Notes: generated by a model from the letters alone, not told the origin. Shown: positions 1 to 6,401, counted from the stretch's first letter. The stretch is DNA of 7,282 nucleotides from Variovorax sp. (GCA_028292835.1 JAQGLP010000409.1:1-7282), one strand, 5' to 3'. A program made the numbers and translations.

Positions 1-79
1 CGAAGGGCTGACACTCGCCGAGCTGGCGGTCGAGGTCGACGCCCTGGCTCGGGTGTGGGCTGTGGCCGGCACGCGATAA
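1..79 (+). CDS. coaE: Dephospho-CoA kinase, C-terminal tail (partial)
   Basis: Only the last 25 codons are present. The frame begins at base 2, ends in TAA at 77-79, and is open to the left edge. It reads EGLTLAELAVEVDALARVWA and a few more residues. A short acidic/Gly-Leu turn followed by an amphipathic helix is how I recall the C-terminus of proteobacterial CoaE ending. CoaE phosphorylates the 3'-hydroxyl of dephospho-CoA in the last step of coenzyme A synthesis, in the cytoplasm. Context supports the call, because coaE usually precedes zapD and yacG in beta- and gammaproteobacteria and both lie downstream here. The P-loop and the substrate-binding parts are outside the window. The identity therefore rests on a weak tail match plus gene order, and another small alpha-helical C-terminus is possible. 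Confidence 0.6.
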   Translation, partial: EGLTLAELAVEVDALARVWAVAGTR

Positions 80-159
80 TCCGGCCGGCCCTCCGCAAAG
101 GCACACCAACCGGACCATCACCGCGTCCGGTCGGCTCCTGCGATCTGCCCTCCCCCGAG

Positions 160-1650
160 ATGCTGTTCAAGTCCTACCCGTTCATCTTTTTCTATTTCCC
201 GATCGTCCTGATCGGGTTTTTCCTGATCGGGCGCCGCGACATCCGTGCCGCGGCCGGCTTCCTGGCCCTGGCTTCGCTGTTTTTCTACGGTTGGTGGAGC
301 GTCAAGGCGCTGCCGCTGCTGGTCGGGTCGATCTGCTTCAACTACTGGGCGGGGCTTCGACTGACTCCGGGCGAGGGGCGTACCGACCGGCAGCGCAAGC
401 GGATGCTGGTGCTCGCCCTGACCCTGAACCTCGGCGTGCTCGCGGTCTTCAAGTACGCCAATTTCTTCGTGAGCAATGTCAATTTCGGGCTCTCGGAGGC
501 GGGACTGTCGCCGCTGCCGCTGCTGCATGTGGCGCTGCCGATCGGCATTTCCTTCTATACCTTCACGCAGATCGCCTTCCTGGTCGACTGCTGGCAGGGC
601 AAGGTGCACGAACGCAGTTTCGGGCTCTACGTTCTTTTCGTGACGTACTTTCCCCATCTCATTGCCGGCCCCGTGCTGCATCACGCGCAAATGATGCCGC
701 AATTCGCCCATCCCGCGACCTACCGCATGGACGCCGAGAAGATCACGCGGGGGCTGGCGATCTTCGTTTTCGGCCTCGCCAAGAAACTGCTGATCGGCGA
801 TCCCATGGGCCAGTACGCGGACCTCATGTTCAACGGCGTCCACCACGGCGTCGAGCCGTCGCTCTACACGGCGTGGTTCGGCGTTCTGGCGTACACGCTG
901 CAGATCTATTTCGACTTCTCCGGCTATTCCGACATGGCCGTCGGCCTGTCGCTCTGCCTAGGGGTGCGTTTGCCGCTCAACTTCAACTCGCCCTACAAAT
1001 CGACCAACATCATCGAGTTCTGGCGCCGCTGGCACATTTCGCTTTCCACCTTCCTGCGCGACTACCTCTACGTGCCGCTCGGCGGCAACCGCAAGGGGCC
1101 TGCACGCCGCTATCTCAACCTGTTCCTGACGATGCTGCTGGGGGGCCTCTGGCATGGCGCGGCATGGACATTCGTCATCTGGGGGGCGTTGCACGGCGCG
1201 TTTCTGATGGTCAACCACCTCTGGAACGCCAAGGTCCGCCGCCAGCGTCCGGCCGGCCGCGTGGCGCGCGTGCTCGGCTGGCTGCTGACCTTCCTGTGCG
1301 TGATGGTGGCCTGGGTGGTTTTCCGGGCCGAGAGCGTCCCTGCGGCCCTCGCCATCTACAAGGGCATGCTGGGCTTCCACGGCGCGCCGCTGGCCGCCTT
1401 CAGCGAGTTCACGCCGCCTTATCGCAAGCCCGAGTTCTTCCATACGATGCTGCTGGGCCTGGTGATTTGCCTGGCACTTCCGCCGACCATCACACTCGAA
1501 CGCTGGGTGCCGCAGCCGAAGGCGGTAGCAGGCAGGGCCTACTTGGCGACCGCCTCGATCTCCCTGCAGGCGTTCTTCATGGTCCTTCTCCTGGGCGTGT
1601 GCGTGTCGAAACTCGGCTCCTACAGCCCGTTCCTCTATTTCCAGTTCTGA
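160..1650 (+). CDS. AlgI-type membrane-bound O-acyltransferase (MBOAT)
   Basis: A 496-residue polytopic inner-membrane protein of the MBOAT family (AlgI/PatA/DltB branch). Members take an acyl group, usually acetyl, from a cytoplasmic donor and pass it across the membrane to a periplasmic partner that modifies a glycan. Visible signatures: the N-terminus MLFKSYPFIFFYFPI; SLFFYGWWS (to residue 47); PIGISFYTF (127-135); YFPHLIAGPV (163-172); DFSGYSDMAVG (252-262); FWRRWH (287-292); and GLWHGAAW with the presumed catalytic His332. Hydrophobic segments run along the whole chain. The frame is open from base 55, but the ATG at 160 is chosen because family members start with this Met-Leu-Phe-x-Ser-Tyr pattern and the upstream residues look like untranslated intergenic sequence. 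No good Shine-Dalgarno is seen. The gene ends one base before the SGNH gene, implying co-translation and a joint function. The family is certain. The substrate (exopolysaccharide, lipopolysaccharide or peptidoglycan) is unknown, since no glycosyltransferase or polymerase gene is in the window. Confidence 0.93.
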   Translation: MLFKSYPFIFFYFPIVLIGFFLIGRRDIRAAAGFLALASLFFYGWWSVKALPLLVGSICFNYWAGLRLTPGEGRTDRQRKRMLVLALTLNLGVLAVFKYANFFVSNVNFGLSEAGLSPLPLLHVALPIGISFYTFTQIAFLVDCWQGKVHERSFGLYVLFVTYFPHLIAGPVLHHAQMMPQFAHPATYRMDAEKITRGLAIFVFGLAKKLLIGDPMGQYADLMFNGVHHGVEPSLYTAWFGVLAYTLQIYFDFSGYSDMAVGLSLCLGVRLPLNFNSPYKSTNIIEFWRRWHISLSTFLRDYLYVPLGGNRKGPARRYLNLFLTMLLGGLWHGAAWTFVIWGALHGAFLMVNHLWNAKVRRQRPAGRVARVLGWLLTFLCVMVAWVVFRAESVPAALAIYKGMLGFHGAPLAAFSEFTPPYRKPEFFHTMLLGLVICLALPPTITLERWVPQPKAVAGRAYLATASISLQAFFMVLLLGVCVSKLGSYSPFLYFQF

Positions 1651-1651
1651 G

Positions 1652-2659
1652 ATGAGTCCCGCAGCAAAGCTCTGGCTCCGGATATTTCTTGCCGGCTTCG
1701 TGATCATCACGGGACTGCTGATCCTGACATTGTTCACCCCGCCGTACTACGGCGACCTCTCGCGCATCGGCCGCCTGTCCGAGCGGGAGTTCGGCTGGCG
1801 TCTGCCGCCGCCCACGGTGCCCGCCGAGCATTTGAAGGGTGTGCCGATCGATCAGGCCGACATCCTGGTGATCGGCGACAGCTTTTCGATGACTTTCCGC
1901 TGGCAGAGCGAACTCGTGAAGGCGGGCCACAAGGTCACGACGATCTACTGGGGGCAGATCGGCGTGCTGTGCTCCGACTTCAATCCGTGGCTCCGGCGCG
2001 CCGGCTTCCACGGCAAATTGGTCATCGTCGAGAGCGTCGAACGCCTGCTCGACGAACGCCTGAAAGATGGCGAAAAATGCGCCACGATGCCCCGGGACCC
2101 CGAGGTCAAGACCGAGCCGTTCTGGACGTCCCCTCCCCAGGTGCCCGGTTTCGAATTCAATACCGGGGCCAAGCTGATGACGGGCCTGATCACCTATTCG
2201 AACACCCGCGAGGCACTCCGGTCTGCGCAGGACACCCGGTTCGGCGAAACACAGGTCCGCAAGGTTGCGGACGGTTGCGCGCTCTTCAGCCATCGCAGTT
2301 GCGACCGCGCATTGTTCTTCGGCGAAGACGTTTCCAACGGGCCGCTCGACGAAACATCGGTGACACGCATGCAGGCCTTTACCCAAACCCATCCGGACGT
2401 GCCTCTTCTGTGGATGATCATCCCCAACAAGACGACGGTGTACATCGAGCCCGACAATTCGAAGCCCTTCGTGCAGGCTCTGGCACGCACGAAGCTGGGC
2501 CCTGACCTCTTTGGCTTTGCGCGGCAGCAATACACCGGAACGCGCGACCTGTACTTCCCCAACGACACGCACCTTTCCATGCACGGCCAGCTGGCGCTGG
2601 GACGTCGCATGGCGGAGGCGGTGCGCAATGTGCTGCCCACGGCTGCCGTGGCACCGTGA
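1652..2659 (+). CDS. Membrane-anchored SGNH/AlgJ-AlgX-like O-acetyltransferase
   Basis: A 335-residue protein with one N-terminal hydrophobic segment (about residues 8-29), an uncleaved anchor or signal peptide that puts the rest in the periplasm. The SGNH fold is supported by LVIGDSFSM with presumed nucleophile Ser77, by VIVESVER (124-131), an Glu-Arg motif typical of AlgJ/AlgX-like proteins, and by FPNDTHLSMHG near the C-terminus with presumed catalytic Asp305 and His307. Four cysteines lie in the exported part (107, 143, 209, 217) and could form disulfides. AlgJ and AlgX usually have Trp after the catalytic His; here it is Leu308. The start ATG lies one base after the MBOAT stop (TGAGATG), so the two are almost certainly translated together. 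The likely role is the second half of a two-part system: it receives acetyl from the MBOAT side and transfers it to a surface glycan. An esterase role is possible. The similarity is at fold and motif level; no specific ortholog is recognised. Confidence 0.8.
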   Translation: MSPAAKLWLRIFLAGFVIITGLLILTLFTPPYYGDLSRIGRLSEREFGWRLPPPTVPAEHLKGVPIDQADILVIGDSFSMTFRWQSELVKAGHKVTTIYWGQIGVLCSDFNPWLRRAGFHGKLVIVESVERLLDERLKDGEKCATMPRDPEVKTEPFWTSPPQVPGFEFNTGAKLMTGLITYSNTREALRSAQDTRFGETQVRKVADGCALFSHRSCDRALFFGEDVSNGPLDETSVTRMQAFTQTHPDVPLLWMIIPNKTTVYIEPDNSKPFVQALARTKLGPDLFGFARQQYTGTRDLYFPNDTHLSMHGQLALGRRMAEAVRNVLPTAAVAP

Positions 2660-2683
2660 GAGTAAGACTATGATCCTTGCGAT

Positions 2684-2688
2684 AGGAA
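2684..2688 (+). promoter_or_regulatory. Ribosome binding site for zapD
   Basis: AGGAA lies 10 bases before the GTG at 2699 and supports that start over the out-of-frame ATG at 2670. Confidence 0.55.
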
Positions 2689-2698
2689 CCCGACACGC

Positions 2699-3454
2699 GT
2701 GATCCTCTACGAGTACCCCTTCAACGAGCGCATCCGCACCTACCTGCGGCTTGAGCACCTGTTTCGACGGCTGGGCGAACTGGTCCCGGCCGATGCGCCG
2801 CTGCCGCATCACTATGCGCTCGTCACGATCTTCGAGATCATGGACGTGGCCGCACGCGCCGACCTCAAGGCCGATGTATTGCGCGACCTTGAAAAGTACA
2901 AGGCGATCTTCAATGGCTACCGCGGCAACCCCGCGATTTCGGAGGCCGCGCTCAATCAGATCCTGGCTCACCTCGAGCACGGTTGTGCCGCGCTCAACAG
3001 CGTCCCCGGCAAGGCCGGTCAGGCGCTGACCGAAAACGAGTGGCTCATGAGCATCCGCAGCCGCACCGGCATCCCGGGCGGGACCTGCGAGTTCGACCTG
3101 CCGGCCTACTACGCCTGGCAGCACCGCAGCGGCAACGCACGTCGCGCCGACCTGGGGCGCTGGATTGCCACCCTGACCCCGCTGGCCGACTCGATCTACC
3201 TTTTACTGAAACTGCTGCGCGAGGCCGACGGGCCCTGCAAGGTCATGGCCCCTGGCGGACACTTCCAGCAAAGCCTGCCGCAGGGTCGCAGCTTCCAGCT
3301 GCTGCGCCTGCGCATCGACCCCGCGCTGGGCCTGATTCCCGAGATCAGCGGCAACCGCCTGATGATCTCGGTGCGCCTGATGCGCCATGGCGACGACGAC
3401 CGGCTGCAGACGAGCCGGGACGACACCGCGTTCGAGCTGACGCTCTGCTCCTGA
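2699..3454 (+). CDS. zapD: Cell division protein ZapD (Z-ring-associated, DUF1342)
   Basis: A 251-residue cytoplasmic protein, close to the roughly 250 residues usual for ZapD. ZapD binds FtsZ and cross-links its protofilaments into bundles, stabilising the division ring. The N-terminus MILYEYPFNERIRTYLRLEH is the family hallmark. An all-helical region with FEIMDVAARADLKADVLRDL follows, then the FDLPAYYAWQH segment and a beta-rich C-terminal part ending near LMISVRLMRHGDDD. The GTG at 2699 is chosen because it gives exactly the conserved N-terminus and has a Shine-Dalgarno-like AGGAA upstream. The upstream ATG at 2670 is in another frame. yacG follows after 17 bases, as is common in proteobacteria, so the two are probably co-transcribed. 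The gap to the upstream SGNH gene is 39 bases, so read-through from the acyltransferase pair is likely. No damage to the frame is seen. Confidence 0.95.
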   Translation: MILYEYPFNERIRTYLRLEHLFRRLGELVPADAPLPHHYALVTIFEIMDVAARADLKADVLRDLEKYKAIFNGYRGNPAISEAALNQILAHLEHGCAALNSVPGKAGQALTENEWLMSIRSRTGIPGGTCEFDLPAYYAWQHRSGNARRADLGRWIATLTPLADSIYLLLKLLREADGPCKVMAPGGHFQQSLPQGRSFQLLRLRIDPALGLIPEISGNRLMISVRLMRHGDDDRLQTSRDDTAFELTLCS

Positions 3455-3458
3455 AGCC

Positions 3459-3463
3459 GGGAG
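3459..3463 (+). promoter_or_regulatory. Ribosome binding site for yacG, decides the TTG start
   Basis: GGGAG lies 8 bases before the TTG at 3472. It is the best reason to place the yacG start there, because no ATG is available upstream of the zinc motif and the GTG codons at 3505 and 3508 would leave almost no N-terminus. Confidence 0.55.
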
Positions 3464-3471
3464 CAATCGCC

Positions 3472-3696
3472 TTGGCATCCGCGAAATTCCCTGCCGGCGA
3501 GCGTGTGGTGCGCTGTCCGGCCTGTGGCGGCGACAGCCTCTACGCACCGCGCAACCCGTTCCGGCCGTTTTGCAGCGCGCGTTGCAAGGGAGTGGACCTG
3601 GGCGCCTGGGCGAGCGAGCAATTCCGCCTGCCGGCCGAGGCGCCGCCGGACGACGAGCCCTTTGGCGACCCCAGGCTGCGGTCGCCTGATTCCTGA
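3472..3696 (+). CDS. yacG: DNA gyrase inhibitor YacG, zinc-binding
   Basis: A 74-residue small zinc protein. YacG binds the GyrB C-terminal domain and blocks DNA binding by gyrase. The four zinc ligands are visible as Cys15-x2-Cys18 and Cys34-x3-Cys38, in VRCPACGG and PFRPFCSARCKGVDLGAWA; the latter is nearly diagnostic for the family. The C-terminal tail is acidic and Pro-rich (EAPPDDEPFGDP), also usual. The start is inferred as TTG at 3472. The frame is open far upstream through zapD in another phase, so the true start cannot be read from the frame alone. Position after zapD and convergence with the Nudix gene fit the usual neighbourhood. The length is slightly above the 60-70 residues common in the family, because of the N-terminal eight or so residues and the tail. 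Confidence 0.9.
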   Translation: MASAKFPAGERVVRCPACGGDSLYAPRNPFRPFCSARCKGVDLGAWASEQFRLPAEAPPDDEPFGDPRLRSPDS

Positions 3697-3703
3697 ACCA
3701 GAA

Positions 3704-3734
3704 ACGGGCTTGGCGCACGCCCCGTCCGGGTTTT
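3704..3734 (+). terminator. Weak hairpin between convergent yacG and Nudix genes
   Basis: ACGGGC (3704-3709) can pair with GCCCCGT (3719-3725) with one bulged C and a 9-base loop. On the plus strand a TTTT run follows at 3731-3734, after five intervening bases. On the minus strand the same stem is followed directly by TTT. The site lies in the 36-base gap between two converging stops, where a shared terminator is expected. The stem is short and the T-runs are poor, so this is tentative. Confidence 0.35.
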
Positions 3735-4164
3735 ATGCTATCAAATGTGTAGCGCCCCGGAAACCGCGTTCCTCGGCAATCCATGCCAGCACCGGGTACG
3801 CGCCCGGCAGCACGGGCGTCACGTCGAGGGGCAGCTGCTGCCAGCGCATCGCTTGGCTTTCGCGCATCTCGAACTCCCCCTGCCAGCGCGTGACCTTGCA
3901 CCAGTGCAGGCGCACCAGCGCATGCGGGTAGTCGTGCTCCGTGACCTTCCAGCGCTCTGCGGCCTCGATCGTGATGCCCAGTTCCTCGTGCAACTCGCGC
4001 CGCAGCGCCTGTTCGACCGTCTCGCCGGGTTCGATCTTGCCGCCCGGAAACTCCCAGTAGCCCGCGTAGGGCTTGCCGGCCGGCCGGGTCGACAGCAGCA
4101 GCGCGCCGTCGCCCTCGCGGATCAGGATGCCGACGGCAACCTCGGTATGGCGGCGCTGCTGCAT
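3733..4164 (-). CDS. mutT: MutT-type Nudix hydrolase
   Basis: A 143-residue Nudix hydrolase. Members cleave nucleoside diphosphates linked to another moiety; MutT removes 8-oxo-dGTP from the nucleotide pool and so prevents A:T to C:G transversions. The complete Nudix box is present: Gly42-x5-Glu48-x7-Arg56-Glu57-Leu58-x-Glu60-Glu61-x-Gly63-Ile64. The flanks RRHTEVAVGILI, STRPAGKPYAGYWEFPGGK and the Glu-rich metal-binding helix match the MutT branch well. E. coli MutT is a little shorter, at about 129 residues. The ATG at 4164 is the first classical start in this frame after the ATPase stop; upstream in-frame codons contain no ATG, GTG or TTG. There is no fused thiamine-phosphate synthase domain, which some bacterial MutT proteins carry. 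The start overlaps the stop of a 29-codon frame (TGATG), suggesting coupled translation. Substrate specificity is inferred from family resemblance only. Confidence 0.88.
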   Translation of the reverse strand: MQQRRHTEVAVGILIREGDGALLLSTRPAGKPYAGYWEFPGGKIEPGETVEQALRRELHEELGITIEAAERWKVTEHDYPHALVRLHWCKVTRWQGEFEMRESQAMRWQQLPLDVTPVLPGAYPVLAWIAEERGFRGATHLIA

Positions 4165-4253
4165 CAGCGCCAGCCCGAGGGCCTGCAGGACGCTGGAGGT
4201 CCCGCGGCAAGGCGATCGCCACCCGCACGGGACATGCCGAAGGAGGCGCTCAT
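4164..4253 (-). CDS. Possible 29-residue bridging ORF
   Basis: An ATG at 4253-4251 overlaps the TGA of the DUF815 ATPase as ATGA. It opens a frame of 29 codons that ends in TGA at 4166-4164, whose last A is the first base of the Nudix ATG (TGATG). The peptide begins MSASFGMSRAGGDRLAAG and ends in GWR; it has no recognisable domain, membrane segment or signal. No strong Shine-Dalgarno precedes it, so if translated it would depend on ribosomes finishing the ATPase. The double overlap suggests a device that carries ribosomes across the 85-base gap to the Nudix start rather than a functional peptide. Chance is a real alternative, because stop-free stretches are frequent at this base composition. 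Confidence 0.3.
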   Translation of the reverse strand: MSASFGMSRAGGDRLAAGPPASCRPSGWR

Positions 4254-5125
4254 GCGGCGCTGCGTCCCGCGTAATCGCGTGCGAACTGGTAGGCCACGCG
4301 GCCGCTGCGCGAACCGCGCTCCAGCGCCCAGACGAGCGCCTCGGGCCGTGCCGCCTCGATGGCGTCCCGCGCGATGCCGAAGGACGCCAGCCACTCGCCG
4401 ACGATGCTCAGGTACTCGGCCTGGCTGAACGGATAGAAACTGACCCAGAGACCGAAGCGCTCGGACAGCGAGATCTTCTCCTCGATCACCTCGCCCGGAT
4501 GCACCTCACCGTCCTCGGTGTGCTGGTACGTGAGGTTGTCCTTCATGTACTCGGGCAGCAGGTGGCGGCGGTTGCTGGTGGCGTAGACCAGCACGTTGGG
4601 CGTGGCCGCGGCCACCGAGCCGTCGAGGATCGACTTGAGCGCCTTGTAGCCCGGCTCGCCCTCGTCGAAGCTCAGGTCGTCACTGAAGACGATGAATTTC
4701 TCGGGCCGCGCCGAGACCACCTCCACGATGTCGGGCAGGTCCGTGAGGTCCGCCTTGTCGACCTCGATCAGGCGCAGCCCCTGCGGCGCGAAGGCGTGCA
4801 GGCAGGCGCGGATCAGCGACGACTTGCCGGTGCCGCGCGCACCCGTCAGCAGCACGTTGTTGGCCGGCTTGCCTTCGACGAACTGGCGGGTGTTGCGTTC
4901 GATCCTTTCCTTTTGCACGTCGATTTCGCGCAGCGCCTCGAGTGCCATCGGCGCCAGGTGGCGCACCGGCTCCAGCGTGCCGTGGCCGCTGCTGCGGCGG
5001 CGGTAGCGCCAGGCGATCGAGGCATTCCAGTCGGGAGGCGCCGCCAGGGGCTGCGGCAGCACGGACTCGATTCGGGCGATCAGCTGCTCGGCGCGCTCGA
5101 TCAGGTGTTCGAATTTTTCTTGCAT
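4250..5125 (-). CDS. DUF815 family AAA-like ATPase, function unknown
   Basis: A 291-residue predicted cytoplasmic P-loop ATPase of the DUF815 family. Features in order: an N-terminal amphipathic helix (MQEKFEHLIERAEQL); a linker with WRYRRR (39-44); the family segment around LAPMALEAL; Walker A GARGTGKS (95-102); a Walker B-like FIVFSDDLSFDEGE with Asp149/Asp150; a sensor-1-like VLVYATSNRRHLLPE with Asn184; and LSERFGLWVSFYPFSQ, which resembles the arginine-finger region of AAA proteins. The ATG at 5125 is preferred, since it gives the conserved start. An earlier ATG at 5176 would add 17 low-complexity residues and overlap argJ by 38 bases. The gene begins 13 bases after the argJ stop with no clear Shine-Dalgarno, so translation is probably coupled. 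The cellular role is not known to me; related proteins are annotated only as ATP-binding. No partner is encoded next to it beyond argJ and the Nudix gene. Confidence 0.88.
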   Translation of the reverse strand: MQEKFEHLIERAEQLIARIESVLPQPLAAPPDWNASIAWRYRRRSSGHGTLEPVRHLAPMALEALREIDVQKERIERNTRQFVEGKPANNVLLTGARGTGKSSLIRACLHAFAPQGLRLIEVDKADLTDLPDIVEVVSARPEKFIVFSDDLSFDEGEPGYKALKSILDGSVAAATPNVLVYATSNRRHLLPEYMKDNLTYQHTEDGEVHPGEVIEEKISLSERFGLWVSFYPFSQAEYLSIVGEWLASFGIARDAIEAARPEALVWALERGSRSGRVAYQFARDYAGRSAA

Positions 5126-5138
5126 GCGACGCTGTGGC

Positions 5139-6368
5139 TCAGGAGCGGTAGTCGGCGTTGATCGACACGTAGTCATGGCTCAGGTCGCAGGTCCAGACGG
5201 TGTCGCTCGCCTCGCCGCGGCCCAGCGCGATGCGCATGGTGATCTCGCTTTGCTTCATCACGCGCTGGCCGTCCTCCTCGCGGTAGGCCGGATTGCGGCC
5301 GCCCTTCAGCGCGACCGCCACGTCGTCGAGGTGCAGGTCGATGCCGTCAGGGTCCAGGTCGTCGATGCCGGCATAGCCGACCGCCGCCAGGATGCGTCCC
5401 AAGTTGGGATCGCTTGCAAAAAAGGCCGTCTTGACCAGCGGCGAATGCGCCACCGCGTAGGCAACCTGGCGGCACTCGGCCGCGTCACGCCCTCCCTCGA
5501 CCCGGATCGTGATGAACTTGGTAGCGCCCTCGCCGTCGCGCACGATCGCCTGCGCGAGCTGCCGCGCCACATCCTGCATCGCCGCCAGCAGCGCGCGGCC
5601 GTCCGGGCTGTCGAGCGAGCTGACAGGCGCGTTGGCGGCCTGCTGCGTGGCGATCACGATGAAGGAGTCGTTGGTCGAGGTGTCGCCATCGATCGTGACG
5701 CGGTTGAACGAGGCGTCGGCCAGCATCCTGGCAAGCGGCTGCATGAGCTTCGGGTCGATGCGCGCATCGGTCGCCAGGAAGCCGAGCATGGTCGCCATGT
5801 TGGGCCGGATCATGCCGGCGCCCTTGCTGATGCCGGTGAGGGTGACGGTCGCGCCGCCGATGGAAACCTGCCGGCTGAAGGCCTTGGGGACCGTGTCGGT
5901 GGTCATGATGGCTTCGGCCGCACGCGCCCAGTGGCCGGGCGCGGCATCGGCGATCGCCACCGGCAACCCGGCCTCGATCCGCTCGACGGGCAGCGGTTCC
6001 ATGATCACGCCGGTGGAAAAAGGCAGGATCTGCTCGGGCGCCAGGTTCAGGTGGCGCGCCAGCGCCACGCAGGTCGTGCGCGTGCGTGCCAGGCCGTCTT
6101 GTCCGGTGCCGGCGTTGGCGTTGCCGGTGTTGATCAGCAGCGCGCGGACGCCGAAGCCGGCTGTCAGGTGGTCGCGGCACACCTGCACCGGCGCGGCGCA
6201 AAAGCGGTTCTGCGTGAAGACCCCGCCCACCGCCGCGCCCTCGTCCAGCAGCATCACCGTCAGGTCCTTGCGGTTCGCCTTGCGGATGCCGGCCTCGGCG
6301 ACGCCCAGGCGCACGCCGGGCACCGCGAGCAGCGTGGAGGGATCGGGTGCGGTCAGATTGACGGGCAT
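5139..6368 (-). CDS. argJ: Bifunctional ornithine acetyltransferase/N-acetylglutamate synthase ArgJ
   Basis: A 409-residue ArgJ, full length for the family. It transfers the acetyl group of N-acetylornithine to glutamate, recycling acetyl in cyclic arginine synthesis; many members also make N-acetylglutamate from acetyl-CoA. The proenzyme cuts itself between Ala192 and Thr193 in the motif KGAGMIRPNMATMLGF, and Thr193 becomes the nucleophile of the beta chain. Other signatures are GVFTQNRFCAAPV, LINTGNANAGTG, FSTGVIMEPLP, TIDGDTSTND and the C-terminus YVSINADYRS. Whether it is mono- or bifunctional cannot be decided from the sequence. The ATG at 6368 is chosen for the normal family start (MPVNLTAPDP) and for AGAAGG eight bases upstream. 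The open frame continues 26 codons further up but only through intergenic sequence. It is the first gene after the secA terminator, so it probably has its own promoter and heads the argJ-ATPase-Nudix unit. Confidence 0.96.
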   Translation of the reverse strand: MPVNLTAPDPSTLLAVPGVRLGVAEAGIRKANRKDLTVMLLDEGAAVGGVFTQNRFCAAPVQVCRDHLTAGFGVRALLINTGNANAGTGQDGLARTRTTCVALARHLNLAPEQILPFSTGVIMEPLPVERIEAGLPVAIADAAPGHWARAAEAIMTTDTVPKAFSRQVSIGGATVTLTGISKGAGMIRPNMATMLGFLATDARIDPKLMQPLARMLADASFNRVTIDGDTSTNDSFIVIATQQAANAPVSSLDSPDGRALLAAMQDVARQLAQAIVRDGEGATKFITIRVEGGRDAAECRQVAYAVAHSPLVKTAFFASDPNLGRILAAVGYAGIDDLDPDGIDLHLDDVAVALKGGRNPAYREEDGQRVMKQSEITMRIALGRGEASDTVWTCDLSHDYVSINADYRS

Positions 6369-6376
6369 GGAAAAAA

Positions 6377-6382
6377 CCTTCT
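6377..6382 (-). promoter_or_regulatory. argJ: Ribosome binding site for argJ
   Basis: On the minus strand AGAAGG lies 8 bases before the ATG at 6368, separated by a TTTTTTCC spacer. It is the strongest start-site signal on the minus strand and fixes the argJ start. Confidence 0.7.
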
Positions 6383-6401
6383 GGGTGAGCAACAAAATGG
6401 C

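Noticed and set aside
55..159. N-terminal extension of the MBOAT from an ATG at base 55
   Set aside because: The 35 added residues overlap the coaE-like tail, are Pro/Arg-rich and have no counterpart in the AlgI family, whose members begin at the Met-Leu-Phe pattern coded from 160.
291..1655. 454-codon plus-strand frame inside the MBOAT gene
   Set aside because: Its translation is Arg/Ala/Pro-rich without hydrophobic segments, while the overlapping frame carries every MBOAT signature.
1577..3124. 515-codon minus-strand open frame opposite the SGNH gene and zapD
   Set aside because: It spans two real genes and the gap between them, shows no motif, and has the biased composition of an antisense shadow.
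4240..4254. Plus-strand AAGGAGG followed by ATG at 4252, a perfect-looking translation start
   Set aside because: The frame behind it is Arg/Pro-rich, antisense to the DUF815 ATPase and without any domain. The AAGGAGG is the complement of ordinary sequence in the ATPase-Nudix gap.
5126..5176. Upstream ATG at 5176 as the start of the DUF815 ATPase
   Set aside because: It would overlap argJ by 38 bases and add 17 Thr/Pro-rich residues. The ATG at 5125 gives the expected family N-terminus.
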